A stretch of DNA of 64,000 bases from PALSA-693 sp963834725 (lineage in GTDB: Bacteria; Actinomycetota; Acidimicrobiia; Acidimicrobiales; Palsa-688): contig CAWICN010000001.1 in NCBI GenBank assembly GCA_963834725.1, forward strand, positions 1,550,001-1,614,000, written 5' to 3'. Positions 1-9,021 of the stretch are shown piece by piece. The position numbers and the translations under genes are program-made. A model generated the notes under the pieces. It was not told where the DNA came from. It saw nothing but the letters and a program-made list of their open reading frames with translations, and made no database searches. Position 1 is the first letter of the stretch. Each line of letters starts with the position of its first letter.

Positions 1-168
1 CTGTACTGCCTCGGGTGCGGAACCCTCCGCGACGTCAATCCCGAAGGCACCGATGGCTTGGCGCTGCCCGCCAGCCAGCAGCACGGGTTCGAGTTGATCG
101 ACGTGGACATCGTCTTCCGGGGCCGCTGTCCCAACTGCCGCCCGGCTGCTCCCGCGCTGTCATCCTGA
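1..168 (+). CDS. Fur-family transcriptional regulator, C-terminal fragment
   Basis: Only the last 55 codons lie in the window; the gene begins upstream. Reading from base 1 gives a CLGCG pair of cysteines, then HGFELIDVDIVFRGRCPNCR and a TGA at 166-168. A CxxC pair, the HGF-(E)-(hydrophobic) strand and a second CPxC pair are the metal-binding, dimerisation end of Fur/Zur/PerR-type repressors. Two CxxC pairs fit the structural zinc site. Which metal or peroxide it senses cannot be decided without the N-terminal helix-turn-helix and regulatory histidines, which are outside the window. Confidence 0.8.
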   Translation: MYCLGCGTLRDVNPEGTDGLALPASQQHGFELIDVDIVFRGRCPNCRPAAPALSS

Positions 169-242
169 GCCGTCTCCCGGGACCGTCGTTGCCTCGCGCC
201 AGCCTCCCTGATACCGCGCTGTCATCCTGAGCCGGCTCCCGG
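152..242. repeat. Direct repeat over the fur stop codon
   Basis: A ~29-bp sequence beginning CCGCGCTGTCATCCTGAG occurs at about 152-181 and again at 214-242 with one or two differences. The first copy contains the stop codon of the Fur-family gene. The rest of the interval up to 448 (about 280 bases between convergent genes) holds no gene that I can support. Confidence 0.6.
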
Positions 243-448
243 GGCGCCTGTTGGTCCCTCCCGCTCTTCCCCCGGATACCGACGGCTATCCGGGTTATTC
301 GGTCCGCAGCCGCGTGATCCGGAATGGCGTCATCGAGCGTCAGCTGGCGATTGCCGAAGGTTTTGACGGGTAGACCATCCCGGAGCGCGGGTGATCGGTC
401 GGTGTCATCCTGCCATGGCGGGGAAGCCGGTGAACTCTTCCAGTGCGA

Positions 449-1123
449 TCAGCGCATCAGCGGTGACGAAGGTCCGCCGTCCAAGTGCTCGGAAAACCAA
501 CCGGTCGCAAGCTCCGCGACCTGTTCGAGCGCGCCCGGTTCCTCGAAGAGGTGGGTCGCACCTTCCACCACGTCGAGACGCCGGTCACAACGCATGAGCG
601 AATAGGCCCGCTCGTTCATTTGCTTGACGACTGGATCACGGCCACCGACGATGAGCAGCGTCGATGCCGTTACCAGGGGCAGGACTCCTTCGGCCAGGTC
701 GGGACGGCCCCCGCGGGACACCACGGCCGAGATGCGCGTGCCCTGCCGGACCGACGCAACCAGCGCCCCGGCCGCGCCGGTACTTGCCCCGAAGTAGCCG
801 AGGGCCCGGTGAACCGCTTGGCGGTCCACCCAGTCCACCGCGGCGACCAGGCGGTCGGCCAGCTGGTCGACGTCGAAGCGGAGCCGGCCCCCCTGCAGCT
901 CCACCCGCTCCTCGGCCTCGGTCAACAGATCCAGCAGCAGGGTGCCGAGGCCCCCGGACTGCAGCCGGGTCGCGACAGCCCGGTTTCGTGGGCTGTGCCG
1001 GCTGCTGCCGCTGCCGTGAGCGAAGACCACCAGCGGTCCGCCCGCCTCGGCAACCGCCCAATCGCCACGGAGGATTCCGACACCGGCGACCTCGATCTCC
1101 ACGGTCACCTCGGGTGCGGGCAT
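449..1123 (-). CDS. Dienelactone-hydrolase-like alpha/beta hydrolase
   Basis: This 224-aa cytoplasmic protein has a complete alpha/beta hydrolase triad: nucleophile Ser114 in GASTGA, Asp163 in GGRDPV and His191 in GATHLF, with the oxyanion-side HGSGSS near residue 36. Its length and motifs match the small dienelactone-hydrolase/KANL3-like family that is often found alone or fused to phosphoribosyltransferases. The start codon lies 7 bases after the stop of the CoA-transferase gene, and the SD GAGGAA overlaps that stop, so the two are almost certainly cotranslated. The substrate is unknown; coupling to a CoA-transferase suggests an ester or thioester, which is inference. Confidence 0.8.
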   Translation of the reverse strand: MPAPEVTVEIEVAGVGILRGDWAVAEAGGPLVVFAHGSGSSRHSPRNRAVATRLQSGGLGTLLLDLLTEAEERVELQGGRLRFDVDQLADRLVAAVDWVDRQAVHRALGYFGASTGAAGALVASVRQGTRISAVVSRGGRPDLAEGVLPLVTASTLLIVGGRDPVVKQMNERAYSLMRCDRRLDVVEGATHLFEEPGALEQVAELATGWFSEHLDGGPSSPLMR

Positions 1124-1130
1124 GACTTCC

Positions 1131-3725
1131 TCAGAGCACGCCCTGCTGGGCGAGCTCGGCGATCTCTTCCTGGTCGAGTCCGAGGAGCTCGCCGAGCACG
1201 TAGTCGTTGTCTTCGCCGTAGTTCGGTCCGTGACGGTCGATGACTCCGCCCATGTAGGGCGGGGTCTCGCTGAACCTGGTGGGCAGCTCTTTCACCGGCC
1301 AGCGCCCGATCTCGCTCTGCTCGAGCTCGACCACCCATTCGAGGTGCTGGAGCTGGGGATCCCACTCGTAGCGGTCTCTGGCCGTCTGGCACACGCCCGC
1401 CGGCACACTCCCGTCCTGGAGGGCCGTCATCAGCTGGTAGGCGTCGTGTTGCTCGGTGGCGGTGGTCATGAGGGCGTCGAGATAGTCCTGGTGGTGCAGG
1501 CGCAACTCCAGGGTGGCCAGCTTCGGGTCGATCGCCCACTGGGGCGTGCGCAGGACCCTGGTGAGGGTGAGCCACTGCTCCTGGGTGAAGGCGGTGATGG
1601 CAATCCAGCGGTCCGGGCCGGCGCAGCGGTAGGCGCCGCAGGGGGCGGCCGGCTTGTGCGGTGAGCGGTTGCCGTATCGGCTCCAGCGCCGGCCGTTGGC
1701 GGTGTAGTCGAGGATCGTCGGCCCGGTCAGGTAGATGCCGGTCTCGACCTGGGAAGAGTCGATCCAGCAGCCCTGGCCGGTCATGCGCTGGCGGTACAGC
1801 CCGGCCATCATGGCCGTGGCCAGCTGATAGGCGCCAAACCAGTCGAGGTAGGAGTAGCCGATGCCCGCCGGCGGGTAGGGCTCGGGCAGGCCCGACATGT
1901 CGCTGATACCGGAGAAGGCTTGGGCGGTCGGCCCGTAGCTACGCGTGCGCCCGTACTTGCCGGCCTGGCCCATGCCCGATTGCTGCACGTAGACGAGCCG
2001 GGGGTTGATCTGGCGCATGGCCTCCCAGCCGAAGCCCATCCGGTCCATGGTGCCCGGGGAGTAGCCCTCGACCACGATGTCGGCGATCCGTAACAGCTCG
2101 GTCAGGATCTCTTTGCCCCGGTGGTGCTTGAGGTTGAGGCTGAGTGCCCGTTTGCCGGCGTTGATCTCCATGAAGTTGCCGCTGCGGTTGAGGCTGGTAG
2201 GCCTGGGCGTGACCATCGGCCCGACGGCCCGGTCCCGCTCGGCGCGCAGGCCGGCTGGCGGCACAGCTCCGCCCCGGCGGCTCATGTCCAGTTTGTTGAC
2301 ATGCTCGACTTTGATCACCTCGGCGCCCAGGGCGGTGAAAAAGCGGCCCCCGCCCGCACTGGCCAGGATCCAACCGAAATCGATGATCCGGACGCCCGCT
2401 AGCGCAAAGGGCTTGCCCCGCTTGCTGATCGGCCGGGCGGCGGGCTTCTTGATGGCCGGCTCGACGCGATCGGGACGGCCGGGCTCGGCCAGGACCTCGC
2501 TGGTGTGCTCGCCCAGCAAGGGGGCGCGGGGCCCGGTCCGCCAGGGCAGGCCCGGCGCCGTCCACTTGGCCCGGCCCTGGCGGAAGGTTCTTCCCACTTC
2601 GGGGTAGTCGACGTCCACAAAGGTCTCCCGCACACCCCAATGCTCGTCGCTCAGGTTTTCCTCCGGCCGGCGGATCGGCCCCCAGGCGAAGCCCGCTTCC
2701 TGGCCGTCCAGCCACAGGTCGCGGTCATAGGTGTAGCTCAACGTCAGGCGGTCGATGAGGGCGTCGACCCGGCGCCCCGCCTCGGGCGTTTCCAGGTACT
2801 CGGGATCGTCGAGTTGCTCATCGATGAGATGGTCCATCGGGTGCTTCCGGATGACCCCCAGCAACTCCGCCAATGTCTTCGCTCCTGCCGGGCCGGGCGT
2901 AAAGGTCCGATATGGCAGGATCCAGCGCCCGTCCTTGGTCATCGAGATGCGCGACATCCCCCCGCCGGTCGACTGGCCCGGCTTGCTCATCGGGAACGAA
3001 TGCCGGCAGGTGACCCGATAGTGCTCGCGGGCCGAGTACACCCAGTCGGGCGCGTCGGTCTCGGTACTCTTAGCCACGGCCTCGTGCACCGACGTCGACA
3101 GGCGCTGGCCCCGCCCGGTATCCAGCCGGTACTGAAGGGCGCCCATCACCGCGATAGCCGAAACCTCTCCCGCGATCTGGTAGGACTGCCACATCTGAGG
3201 CGCCACCGGGGGCGTGTCATAAGTGCCCTCCGGCGTCGGATCGTAACCGCAGTTCATCATCACCCCGCCCAGGGCCAGATGGACCAGGTCGCTCGCCACG
3301 TAAGACGCCCACGGCCCGTCGTCGCCGAAAGGGCTGATGCGCAGGTAAATCAGGCCCGGATTCTCCCCCGACAAGCGTCCGTAGCCGATACCCCGATCAC
3401 TGAGATACTCCCGGGACCGGGTATCGATCAGGAGGTCCGCCGAGCGGCACAGTGCGACGAAGTGCTGCCGGTCCTGGTCGGTCTCCAGGTCCAGGACGAT
3501 GCCGCGCTTTCCGAAATTGTAATGCCAGAAGTAGACGCTTCTGTCGGGGTGCGGATCGTCCTTATAAAACGGGCCGTAAGACCTGGTCTTCTCCCCGCCC
3601 GGCGGCTCGATCTTGACCAGGTCCGCCCCCAGGCCGGCCAGCAGCTTCCCGCAGTACTCCCCCAGCTCGTCGGCCAGCTCCAGCACCCGCACCCCGGTCA
3701 GAAAGCTGCCATTTGCCTGCGTCAT
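1131..3725 (-). CDS. Double-length CaiB/BaiF (class III) CoA-transferase
   Basis: Class III CoA-transferases are usually about 400 aa. This one is 864 aa and holds two copies of the fold, about residues 5-400 and 440-860. Each begins with the family signature: GVRVLELADELGEYCGKLL then KIEPPGGE in the first, GVRIIDFGWILA then GAEVIKVEH in the second. The second half has the expected catalytic Asp (about residue 628, in SYLDWFGAYQ). The aligned position in the first half appears to be Tyr/Ser. An ATG at 3725 is preferred over the upstream ATG at 3773 because AGGGG lies 7 bases before it and homology begins there. The enzyme moves CoA between organic acids; the substrate is unknown. Confidence 0.88.
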   Translation of the reverse strand: MTQANGSFLTGVRVLELADELGEYCGKLLAGLGADLVKIEPPGGEKTRSYGPFYKDDPHPDRSVYFWHYNFGKRGIVLDLETDQDRQHFVALCRSADLLIDTRSREYLSDRGIGYGRLSGENPGLIYLRISPFGDDGPWASYVASDLVHLALGGVMMNCGYDPTPEGTYDTPPVAPQMWQSYQIAGEVSAIAVMGALQYRLDTGRGQRLSTSVHEAVAKSTETDAPDWVYSAREHYRVTCRHSFPMSKPGQSTGGGMSRISMTKDGRWILPYRTFTPGPAGAKTLAELLGVIRKHPMDHLIDEQLDDPEYLETPEAGRRVDALIDRLTLSYTYDRDLWLDGQEAGFAWGPIRRPEENLSDEHWGVRETFVDVDYPEVGRTFRQGRAKWTAPGLPWRTGPRAPLLGEHTSEVLAEPGRPDRVEPAIKKPAARPISKRGKPFALAGVRIIDFGWILASAGGGRFFTALGAEVIKVEHVNKLDMSRRGGAVPPAGLRAERDRAVGPMVTPRPTSLNRSGNFMEINAGKRALSLNLKHHRGKEILTELLRIADIVVEGYSPGTMDRMGFGWEAMRQINPRLVYVQQSGMGQAGKYGRTRSYGPTAQAFSGISDMSGLPEPYPPAGIGYSYLDWFGAYQLATAMMAGLYRQRMTGQGCWIDSSQVETGIYLTGPTILDYTANGRRWSRYGNRSPHKPAAPCGAYRCAGPDRWIAITAFTQEQWLTLTRVLRTPQWAIDPKLATLELRLHHQDYLDALMTTATEQHDAYQLMTALQDGSVPAGVCQTARDRYEWDPQLQHLEWVVELEQSEIGRWPVKELPTRFSETPPYMGGVIDRHGPNYGEDNDYVLGELLGLDQEEIAELAQQGVL

Positions 3726-3875
3726 ACCGGTTCCCCTCATCCTTTCACGCTCTGCGAAACCACCAGTGGACACATCGCTGACTCGTAGTCATCCGCAGCA
3801 CCCGTACCGCTCGTATCTCCCGTATCGGCCCGGAGGAGTCCCGGGGTCAGCCCTTGCGGTGGGCTCCGATCAAGA

Positions 3876-4193
3876 TCACGGCAACTCCATCACGTCGACC
3901 AGCCCCGGCATCAGTCGATTGATCTCATGCGCATCGATGGTCGACCTCGTCTCCGGTCCGTCGCTCGGCGCGATCGTCATGAGCAAATAGCGAAAACCAC
4001 CGACGGGCGGCCAGTACGCGCTGGTCTCCGGCTCCGACCCGTCGTCCGGGAAGGTTGGTGCATCGTCGGCCGCCCAGATACGGTGCAGCGTCGAGGCACC
4101 CGGCAGCGAGATGGGCTCGACCTCCTCGTCACTGGCGAAGACCGCGTTGCCGTCGCCCGAGTGGCCGGTCACGACTCGGCGCAAGCTTGTCAT
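3876..4193 (-). CDS. Cupin-family protein, N-terminal part only (truncated)
   Basis: The 105-aa product begins like a known actinobacterial cupin family: RRVVTGH, a SDEEV segment, then PPVGGFRYLLMTIAP and GLVDVM. In full-length relatives this segment is followed by a PGMHTTDT-type stretch and the metal-binding cupin barrel. Here translation stops right after GLVDVMELP, and none of the three frames downstream restores the barrel before the CoA-transferase gene begins. The likely state is a deletion-truncated gene that lacks its catalytic or binding barrel. Direct dependence on the neighbouring CoA-transferase operon is unproven. Confidence 0.6.
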   Translation of the reverse strand: MTSLRRVVTGHSGDGNAVFASDEEVEPISLPGASTLHRIWAADDAPTFPDDGSEPETSAYWPPVGGFRYLLMTIAPSDGPETRSTIDAHEINRLMPGLVDVMELP

Positions 4194-4318
4194 GGCTCCT
4201 CCTCACGATGGTCGACACCGTCGACCTTCGATCACACCCTCGGCCTGGCAGCAAGCCGAGGAACGCCTCTGAAGATGTCCGGCGGCCGGAAGCGTATCCG
4301 CTATTGCGCGGGCTGGCG

Positions 4319-4666
4319 TTATCGCTGATCGATCTGCTGCTTCATCGACTCGGGATCAGCGCACCCGACGATCCAGGCCTCGTAGCGGGCGCCATCAAAG
4401 TTGACCCGGACGCCACGGGGCGTGTTGTGGTGTACCGCGGCGAAGAGCCGCTGGCCGCCGCTGTAGATGACTGCGACCTCCGACAGGCCAGGAAGACGCT
4501 CCCCCACCTTGAGCCCGCGGTCGGCCGGTTCGTGGGCGTCCGCCAGGATCTCGACGGAGCGAATCGATGAAAGGGGTGCCCGGAGATCGCCGTGAACGGC
4601 CTCGATCTTCTCTCCACGACTGAGGTGCAGCACCAACTCGTCCCCTTCGACCAGCAACTCGGCCAA
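4319..4666 (-). CDS. Conserved hypothetical protein divergent from the ArsR-like gene
   Basis: This is a 115-aa protein if translation begins at TTG 4666, which has AGGGGAGG five bases upstream. The longer reading frame to 4828 would run into the divergent regulator and is rejected. The sequence (GDELVLHLSRGEKIEAVHGD, then an S-I-R-S-V-E-I strand, LPGL, and a final GARYEAWIV strand) matches a small beta-rich actinobacterial family with no assigned function. I see no signal peptide or membrane segment. It shares a 73-base control region with the ArsR-like gene, so it may be that regulator's target. Confidence 0.65.
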   Translation of the reverse strand: MAELLVEGDELVLHLSRGEKIEAVHGDLRAPLSSIRSVEILADAHEPADRGLKVGERLPGLSEVAVIYSGGQRLFAAVHHNTPRGVRVNFDGARYEAWIVGCADPESMKQQIDQR

Positions 4667-4713
4667 TACAACCTCCCCTGTTTCTGCCTCTATTCTCCTC
4701 TGCGAGAACAGTA

Positions 4714-4724
4714 CCAAATATTGG
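4714..4724. promoter_or_regulatory. Near-palindrome in a divergent promoter region
   Basis: The 73 bases between the divergent genes at 4666 and 4740 include the near-palindrome CCAAATATTGG in an AT-richer stretch. Its position suits an operator for the adjacent ArsR-like regulator. The assignment rests on position and symmetry only. Confidence 0.3.
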
Positions 4725-4739
4725 AGCATTGTTGCTAGT

Positions 4740-5378
4740 GTGGGCGTCATGGCGAGCGCCGACCTCCTGCTCCACCCGGTCCGCCTGCGAATCGTCCAGG
4801 CGTTCCTCGGGGATCGGGCGCTGACCACCGCCCAGCTCGCCGAGGAACTCGGCGACGTCCCACCGGCCAGCCTCTATCGCCACGTGGCGATGCTGACAAA
4901 AGCGGGAGTCCTCCAGGTCGCCGCCGAGCGCCCCGTGCGCGCCGTCATCGAGCGCACCTACGTGCTCCGGCTCGACGCCGCACAAATCCATCCAGACGAA
5001 ATGGCGGCCATGACCCCCGCGCAGCACCTGGCCGCCTTCATGGCCTACGCCGCAGGGATGCTCGCCGACGTGGAGCGCTACCTCACGACCGGCACGCCGG
5101 ACTTGCTCCGTGACGGGGCCCGGTACGGAATCTCCGCGATGTGGTTGACCGATGCCGAGTACGCCGACCTGGTTCGAGACCTCGGCTCGGTCTTTCAACC
5201 CCGGCTCGCCAACGAGCCGGCGAGGCGGCGGCGTAGGCGGACCGTTTACAACGTGGTCGTTCCCACCTCGGAGGCACCCCGTGGCCGTCCGGAGAATACG
5301 CCGGCGCCGAGCAAGAAGAGAGTGGCGAAAGAGGCGCCGGCCTCCCGACCGAGGCGACGCAGGGAGGAAAGTCAATGA
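4740..5378 (+). CDS. ArsR-like winged-helix transcriptional regulator
   Basis: Residues about 8-80 form a winged helix-turn-helix: LLHPVRLRIVQAF, the recognition-helix region LTTAQLAEELGDVPPASLYR and HVAMLTKAGVLQV. This is the layout of the ArsR/HTH_20 group that also carries a C-terminal ligand-binding half. The last ~45 residues are very basic (Arg/Lys-rich) and look like a disordered tail. The start is GTG 4740 or ATG 4749; neither has a clear SD. The stop overlaps the next gene's ATG (ATGA), so it is cotranscribed with the DUF3887 hydrolase and probably controls it and the divergent gene at 4666. Confidence 0.82.
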   Translation: MGVMASADLLLHPVRLRIVQAFLGDRALTTAQLAEELGDVPPASLYRHVAMLTKAGVLQVAAERPVRAVIERTYVLRLDAAQIHPDEMAAMTPAQHLAAFMAYAAGMLADVERYLTTGTPDLLRDGARYGISAMWLTDAEYADLVRDLGSVFQPRLANEPARRRRRRTVYNVVVPTSEAPRGRPENTPAPSKKRVAKEAPASRPRRRREESQ

Positions 5379-6697
5379 CGCCATCTGACACCCCCATCGG
5401 CACGGCCCTGGAGGTCGTGGGCTTGGCGCGGGAGGGAGACTTCGACGCCGTGTTCGGCTGCCTGGCGCCCCCGCTGCAGGCCCTGGTGACTCCGGAGGCA
5501 CTGCGGGCGGCATGGGACGGGGAAATCGGTCGGCATGGCGAGGTCACCTCGGTCGGCGAACCGGTGACCGAACCGATCCGGGCCGGCGTCGTCGTCGTGA
5601 AGGTCCCGGTCGCCTGTGAGCGCGGCGGGCTGACCGTCGTGGTGTCGGTGGCCGAGACGGGAGTGCTGGCCGGCCTCCAGCTGGCTCCGGCGGAGGCTGC
5701 GGCCCCGGCGCCGCCCTGGGCGCCACCCCCGTACGCCGATCTCTCGGCGTTCTCCGAACGCGAGGTCACCGTCGGAGCCGGTGCACTCGCTGTCCCCGGC
5801 ACCGTGAGCATGCCGGCCACTCCGGGTCGGCATCCCGCGGTCGTGCTCCTCGCCGGGTCTGGCCCGGGCGACCGCGACGGGACCCTGGGTCCGAACAAGC
5901 CGCTCAAAGATCTCGCCTGGGGTCTCGCCACCAGGGGAATCGCGGTGGCCCGCTTCGACAAGGTGACCTTCGCCCACGGCGCCGAAGTCCGGAGGATGAC
6001 CGTTTTCACCGTGACCGATGAGTACCTCCCGGCTGCTCTCGCGGCGATCGAGGAGCTGCGCGGGGACCCCGGGGTTGACCCGGCCCGGGTCTTTATCACC
6101 GGTCACAGCCTGGGGGGGACCGTCGCGCCGCGCGTCGCCGCGGCTGACCAGCTCGTGGCCGGGTTGGTAATCATGGCGGGGGGCGCAACGCCGCTGCACA
6201 GGACGATGATCCGCCAGATCCGCTACGTCGCCTCACTCAACCCGGCGACGGCGGCCGCCACCGAACCGGCACTCGAAGCCCTCGAGCGCCAGGCCGACCT
6301 CATCGACAGCGACGCGTTCTCACTTTCGACGCCAGCAGCTGATCTCCCTCTCGGCACACCTGCCGCCTACTGGCTGGACCTCCGCGATTACGACCCGGTC
6401 GCCCTGGCGGCGTCCCTCGATCGTCCGATCCTGCTCGTCCAGGGCGGGCGCGATTACCAGTCGACCGTCGAAGACGACCTCGCCCGCTGGCAAGCGGGCC
6501 TCGCTGACCAGCCGCAGGTAATGGTGCGCGTCTACCCCGACGACAACCACCTCTTTTTCCCTGGCTCCGGTCCGTCCACGCCGGCGGAGTACAACACTCC
6601 CCAGCACGTCGACCCGGCGGTTGTCGCGGACGTCGCCGGGTGGCTCGCCACCTCCGGGGCCGTAGGGCCGGTTGGAGCTGACGCCGACCGGTCGTAG
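5375..6697 (+). CDS. DUF3887 domain plus alpha/beta hydrolase
   Basis: This 440-aa protein has two parts. Residues 1-100 resemble the DUF3887 small alpha+beta domain (EGDFDAVFGCLAPPLQALVTP). Residues about 130-435 are a serine hydrolase with the nucleophile elbow GHSLGG (Ser245), a late GGRDYQ Asp and a terminal DDNHLFF His. PVVLLAGSGPGDRDGT-type sequence near 155-170 matches the 'hydrolase with GSGPxDRD' group of bacterial acyl esterases. It starts inside the stop of the ArsR-like gene, so the two form a coupled pair. No secretion signal is evident. The substrate is unknown. Confidence 0.85.
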   Translation: MTPSDTPIGTALEVVGLAREGDFDAVFGCLAPPLQALVTPEALRAAWDGEIGRHGEVTSVGEPVTEPIRAGVVVVKVPVACERGGLTVVVSVAETGVLAGLQLAPAEAAAPAPPWAPPPYADLSAFSEREVTVGAGALAVPGTVSMPATPGRHPAVVLLAGSGPGDRDGTLGPNKPLKDLAWGLATRGIAVARFDKVTFAHGAEVRRMTVFTVTDEYLPAALAAIEELRGDPGVDPARVFITGHSLGGTVAPRVAAADQLVAGLVIMAGGATPLHRTMIRQIRYVASLNPATAAATEPALEALERQADLIDSDAFSLSTPAADLPLGTPAAYWLDLRDYDPVALAASLDRPILLVQGGRDYQSTVEDDLARWQAGLADQPQVMVRVYPDDNHLFFPGSGPSTPAEYNTPQHVDPAVVADVAGWLATSGAVGPVGADADRS

Positions 6698-6902
6698 TCG
6701 TGGCGACTCTTGGCGCGGTCCGCCCTATCGTTCTGCCGCTCTGCCGCTCAGGGCCATCTCGCCCTGCCGTCCCTTGCCTCGCCGCTCCCGTCCCCCCGGC
6801 TGCTGGCCGCCCGCAGTCTCCCCAGCCGGCCCACCCTCCTGCGCAATCTCGCCGGGCCGCCTGGTCCCCCCGCTGCTGGCCCCCCACAGTCTCGCCCGCC
6901 GG
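6698..6902. repeat. C-rich imperfect repeats between convergent genes
   Basis: This strongly C-rich spacer lies between two convergent genes. A segment resembling GCTGCTGGCC-(N)-CAGTCTC occurs at about 6798 and again at about 6871, and shorter CCGCTC and CTGCCG runs precede it. Several frames are open only because of the base composition. I see no gene or clear terminator. Confidence 0.45.
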
Positions 6903-7781
6903 TTACGCCGCCTCCGTCTTCTCGCCGGCGATTCGCACATGCCACATCACCCGTCGTTCACTGAGGTTCCAGGGCCGAACTCTGTGCAGCAAGCACCGGT
7001 TGTCCCACACGACCAGGTCGCCCACACTCCATTTGTGGGCGAAGACCCTCGGTGGCTGGCAGGCTCGTTCGAGCAGGTCCGCAAGGAGTCGCTGGGCCGT
7101 GGCTAAGTCCATTTCCTCGATGGCGCACGCGTGACGCCCGATGTAGAGCGACTCCCGGCCTGTTTCCGGATGTCGGCGCAGGATAGCATGCCACGCGCCG
7201 GCCAGCGTGGTCGGATCGGCGGGAACCACGGCCCCCTCAACACCTCTGAGTGCTTGTGAGTACTCGAGTGAGTGGAAGGCGCGGAGACCGGCCAGGCGAT
7301 CGCGCTCGGCGGGCGACAGCTCTTCGAGCGCGGCGCGCATGTCCGCGAAAGCGGTCTCCCCTCCCTCAGTTGGGCATTCCACACAACTCAGAAGCGACGC
7401 CTTGGCCGACACCCTGCCATAGGAGCTATCCGTGTGCCACACGTCATTTCCGGCCAGGTAGAGGACTTGAGGATGACTCGGGTCGCTAATGACCCGTCCC
7501 TCTGCGTCGACGTTTGACATTTCGATGACCCCGTCGGCCATCCGCGGCAGACCCGGGTGCTGCTCGCGAGCTGCGGATGTATAGCCGCGCGACGCGAGTT
7601 CCCCGAACCGAAGGCCGAAAGCGACCTGCTCGCTTTGCGTGAGCCTCTGCCCGGGAAACACCAGGACTCCGTACTGAAGAAAGGCAGCATGAATCTTCTG
7701 CCAATCATCATCACCGAGATCCGCCAACCGGATGTCCGCCACGTAAGCCCCCAGACATGCCTCCGTCGGCTCAACTTGCAT
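6903..7781 (-). CDS. TauD/TfdA-family Fe(II)/2-oxoglutarate dioxygenase
   Basis: The 292-aa protein has the full facial triad of the family: WHTDSS gives His116 and Asp118, and LLHRVRPW gives His266. Arg residues in LSERRVMWHVRIAG serve 2-oxoglutarate binding. FPGQRLTQSEQ near residue 42 is the usual N-terminal signature. These enzymes hydroxylate taurine, aryloxyalkanoates or related small acids and release succinate and CO2. The actual substrate is not predictable here, as no transporter is adjacent. AGGAGAG before ATG 7781 fixes the start. Confidence 0.9.
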   Translation of the reverse strand: MQVEPTEACLGAYVADIRLADLGDDDWQKIHAAFLQYGVLVFPGQRLTQSEQVAFGLRFGELASRGYTSAAREQHPGLPRMADGVIEMSNVDAEGRVISDPSHPQVLYLAGNDVWHTDSSYGRVSAKASLLSCVECPTEGGETAFADMRAALEELSPAERDRLAGLRAFHSLEYSQALRGVEGAVVPADPTTLAGAWHAILRRHPETGRESLYIGRHACAIEEMDLATAQRLLADLLERACQPPRVFAHKWSVGDLVVWDNRCLLHRVRPWNLSERRVMWHVRIAGEKTEAA

Positions 7782-7966
7782 CTGACTCTCCTGACCTTCG
7801 CATTGTCCTGGCTCGCGTCATTTTGACCAACGACCTGTTGAAGCGGCTCTAGTTCGGGATCGCCTCAGACTCTCGCCAGCAAGCAGATCGGCGATCTCCG
7901 CCAGAACCTAGCATCCACACGCACCCGCCGGCGAGGGGCCATAAAACCCATCGACCTCAAGCGCGC

Positions 7967-8878
7967 ATGAACTATTACCCTGACGGCATGACTTCTCGAT
8001 TGCTAATTGGAACTGAAGCCGGCATCCATCGTGTCGACTCCGACGTGGTGGTCCTGGCTGGCCATCGCGTTACCGCGCTCGCGCTCAATTGGGCCATCAC
8101 CGACGGCCGTCATCTCTGGCATCTAGAAGAAAACAGCTCGCCCGTCGAGTTGGCCCGACTGGAAGGGGTGCCCCCCGCCACATGCCTGCTGCCCATCGAG
8201 GGCGCCGTCCTGGTCGGCACCGCCGAGGGCCACCTGGTGCGGGTCGAGCACGGAGTCGCCGACACGATCAGTGGCTTCGACACCGTTGAAGGCCGCAGTG
8301 CGTGGCATACCCCCTGGGGTGGGCCGGCCGATGTCCGCTCCATGGCCCTGGGCGACGAGGCTGTCTACGTCAATGTCCACGTCGGCGGCATTCTCGCTTC
8401 TCGGGACGGGGGCGTCACATGGAGTCCCACCGACCTCGACATCGATACCGACGTCCACCAGGTGCTCGCGGCCGATCACCGGGTATTGGCTGCGCTCGGC
8501 CATAGTGGGTTGGCCCAGAGCACCAATGGGGGCCGGTCGTGGACGGTCGCGACCGACGGACTTCACGCCAGCTACTGCCGGGCCGTCGCTGTTTCCGCCG
8601 ACGTGGTGCTACTCACCGCGTCCACCGGCCCGCGCACCCATCATGCCGCGCTGTACCGGGGCCGCATCGACGCCGGGACCTTCGAACGGTGTGAAAAGGG
8701 ACTACCCGAGTGGTTTAGCAACAACATCGACACGGGCTGCTTGGCGTTCGACGGAACCACCGCGGCTTTTGGCACCTCTGACGGCAGCGTGTTCGTGTCA
8801 GACGACGCCGGCTATTCCTGGATAGAGGCGGCCGCCGGGATCCCGCCGGTTACGGCGGTACAACTCACGCCAGCCTGA
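7967..8878 (+). CDS. BNR/Asp-box beta-propeller protein
   Basis: The ~300-aa protein consists of repeating four-stranded blades. Asp-box motifs (S-x-D-x-G-x-x-W) are visible: SRDGGVTW, STNGGRSW and SDDAGYSW, about 50-90 residues apart. This is the sialidase/WD40-YVTN type of propeller found in many uncharacterised actinobacterial proteins. There is no signal peptide, so it is probably cytoplasmic. The start may be ATG 7967 or ATG 7988 (MTSRLLIG); neither has a strong SD. The catalytic sialidase residues are not recognisable, so I make no enzymatic claim. Confidence 0.72.
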   Translation: MNYYPDGMTSRLLIGTEAGIHRVDSDVVVLAGHRVTALALNWAITDGRHLWHLEENSSPVELARLEGVPPATCLLPIEGAVLVGTAEGHLVRVEHGVADTISGFDTVEGRSAWHTPWGGPADVRSMALGDEAVYVNVHVGGILASRDGGVTWSPTDLDIDTDVHQVLAADHRVLAALGHSGLAQSTNGGRSWTVATDGLHASYCRAVAVSADVVLLTASTGPRTHHAALYRGRIDAGTFERCEKGLPEWFSNNIDTGCLAFDGTTAAFGTSDGSVFVSDDAGYSWIEAAAGIPPVTAVQLTPA

Positions 8879-9021
8879 CCAAAGGGCGCCGAAAAGCAGC
8901 GGCCGCGCCTGCCGGCGGCCGGGTAGGGCCGCGGCTACCGTGCAGGTAGAGCCGTGCGGTCACAAACCGCACCCAATCTGTCCAGCCGGCCAGATTTTCT
9001 GAAGCGCGCTCCCCTTCAACT

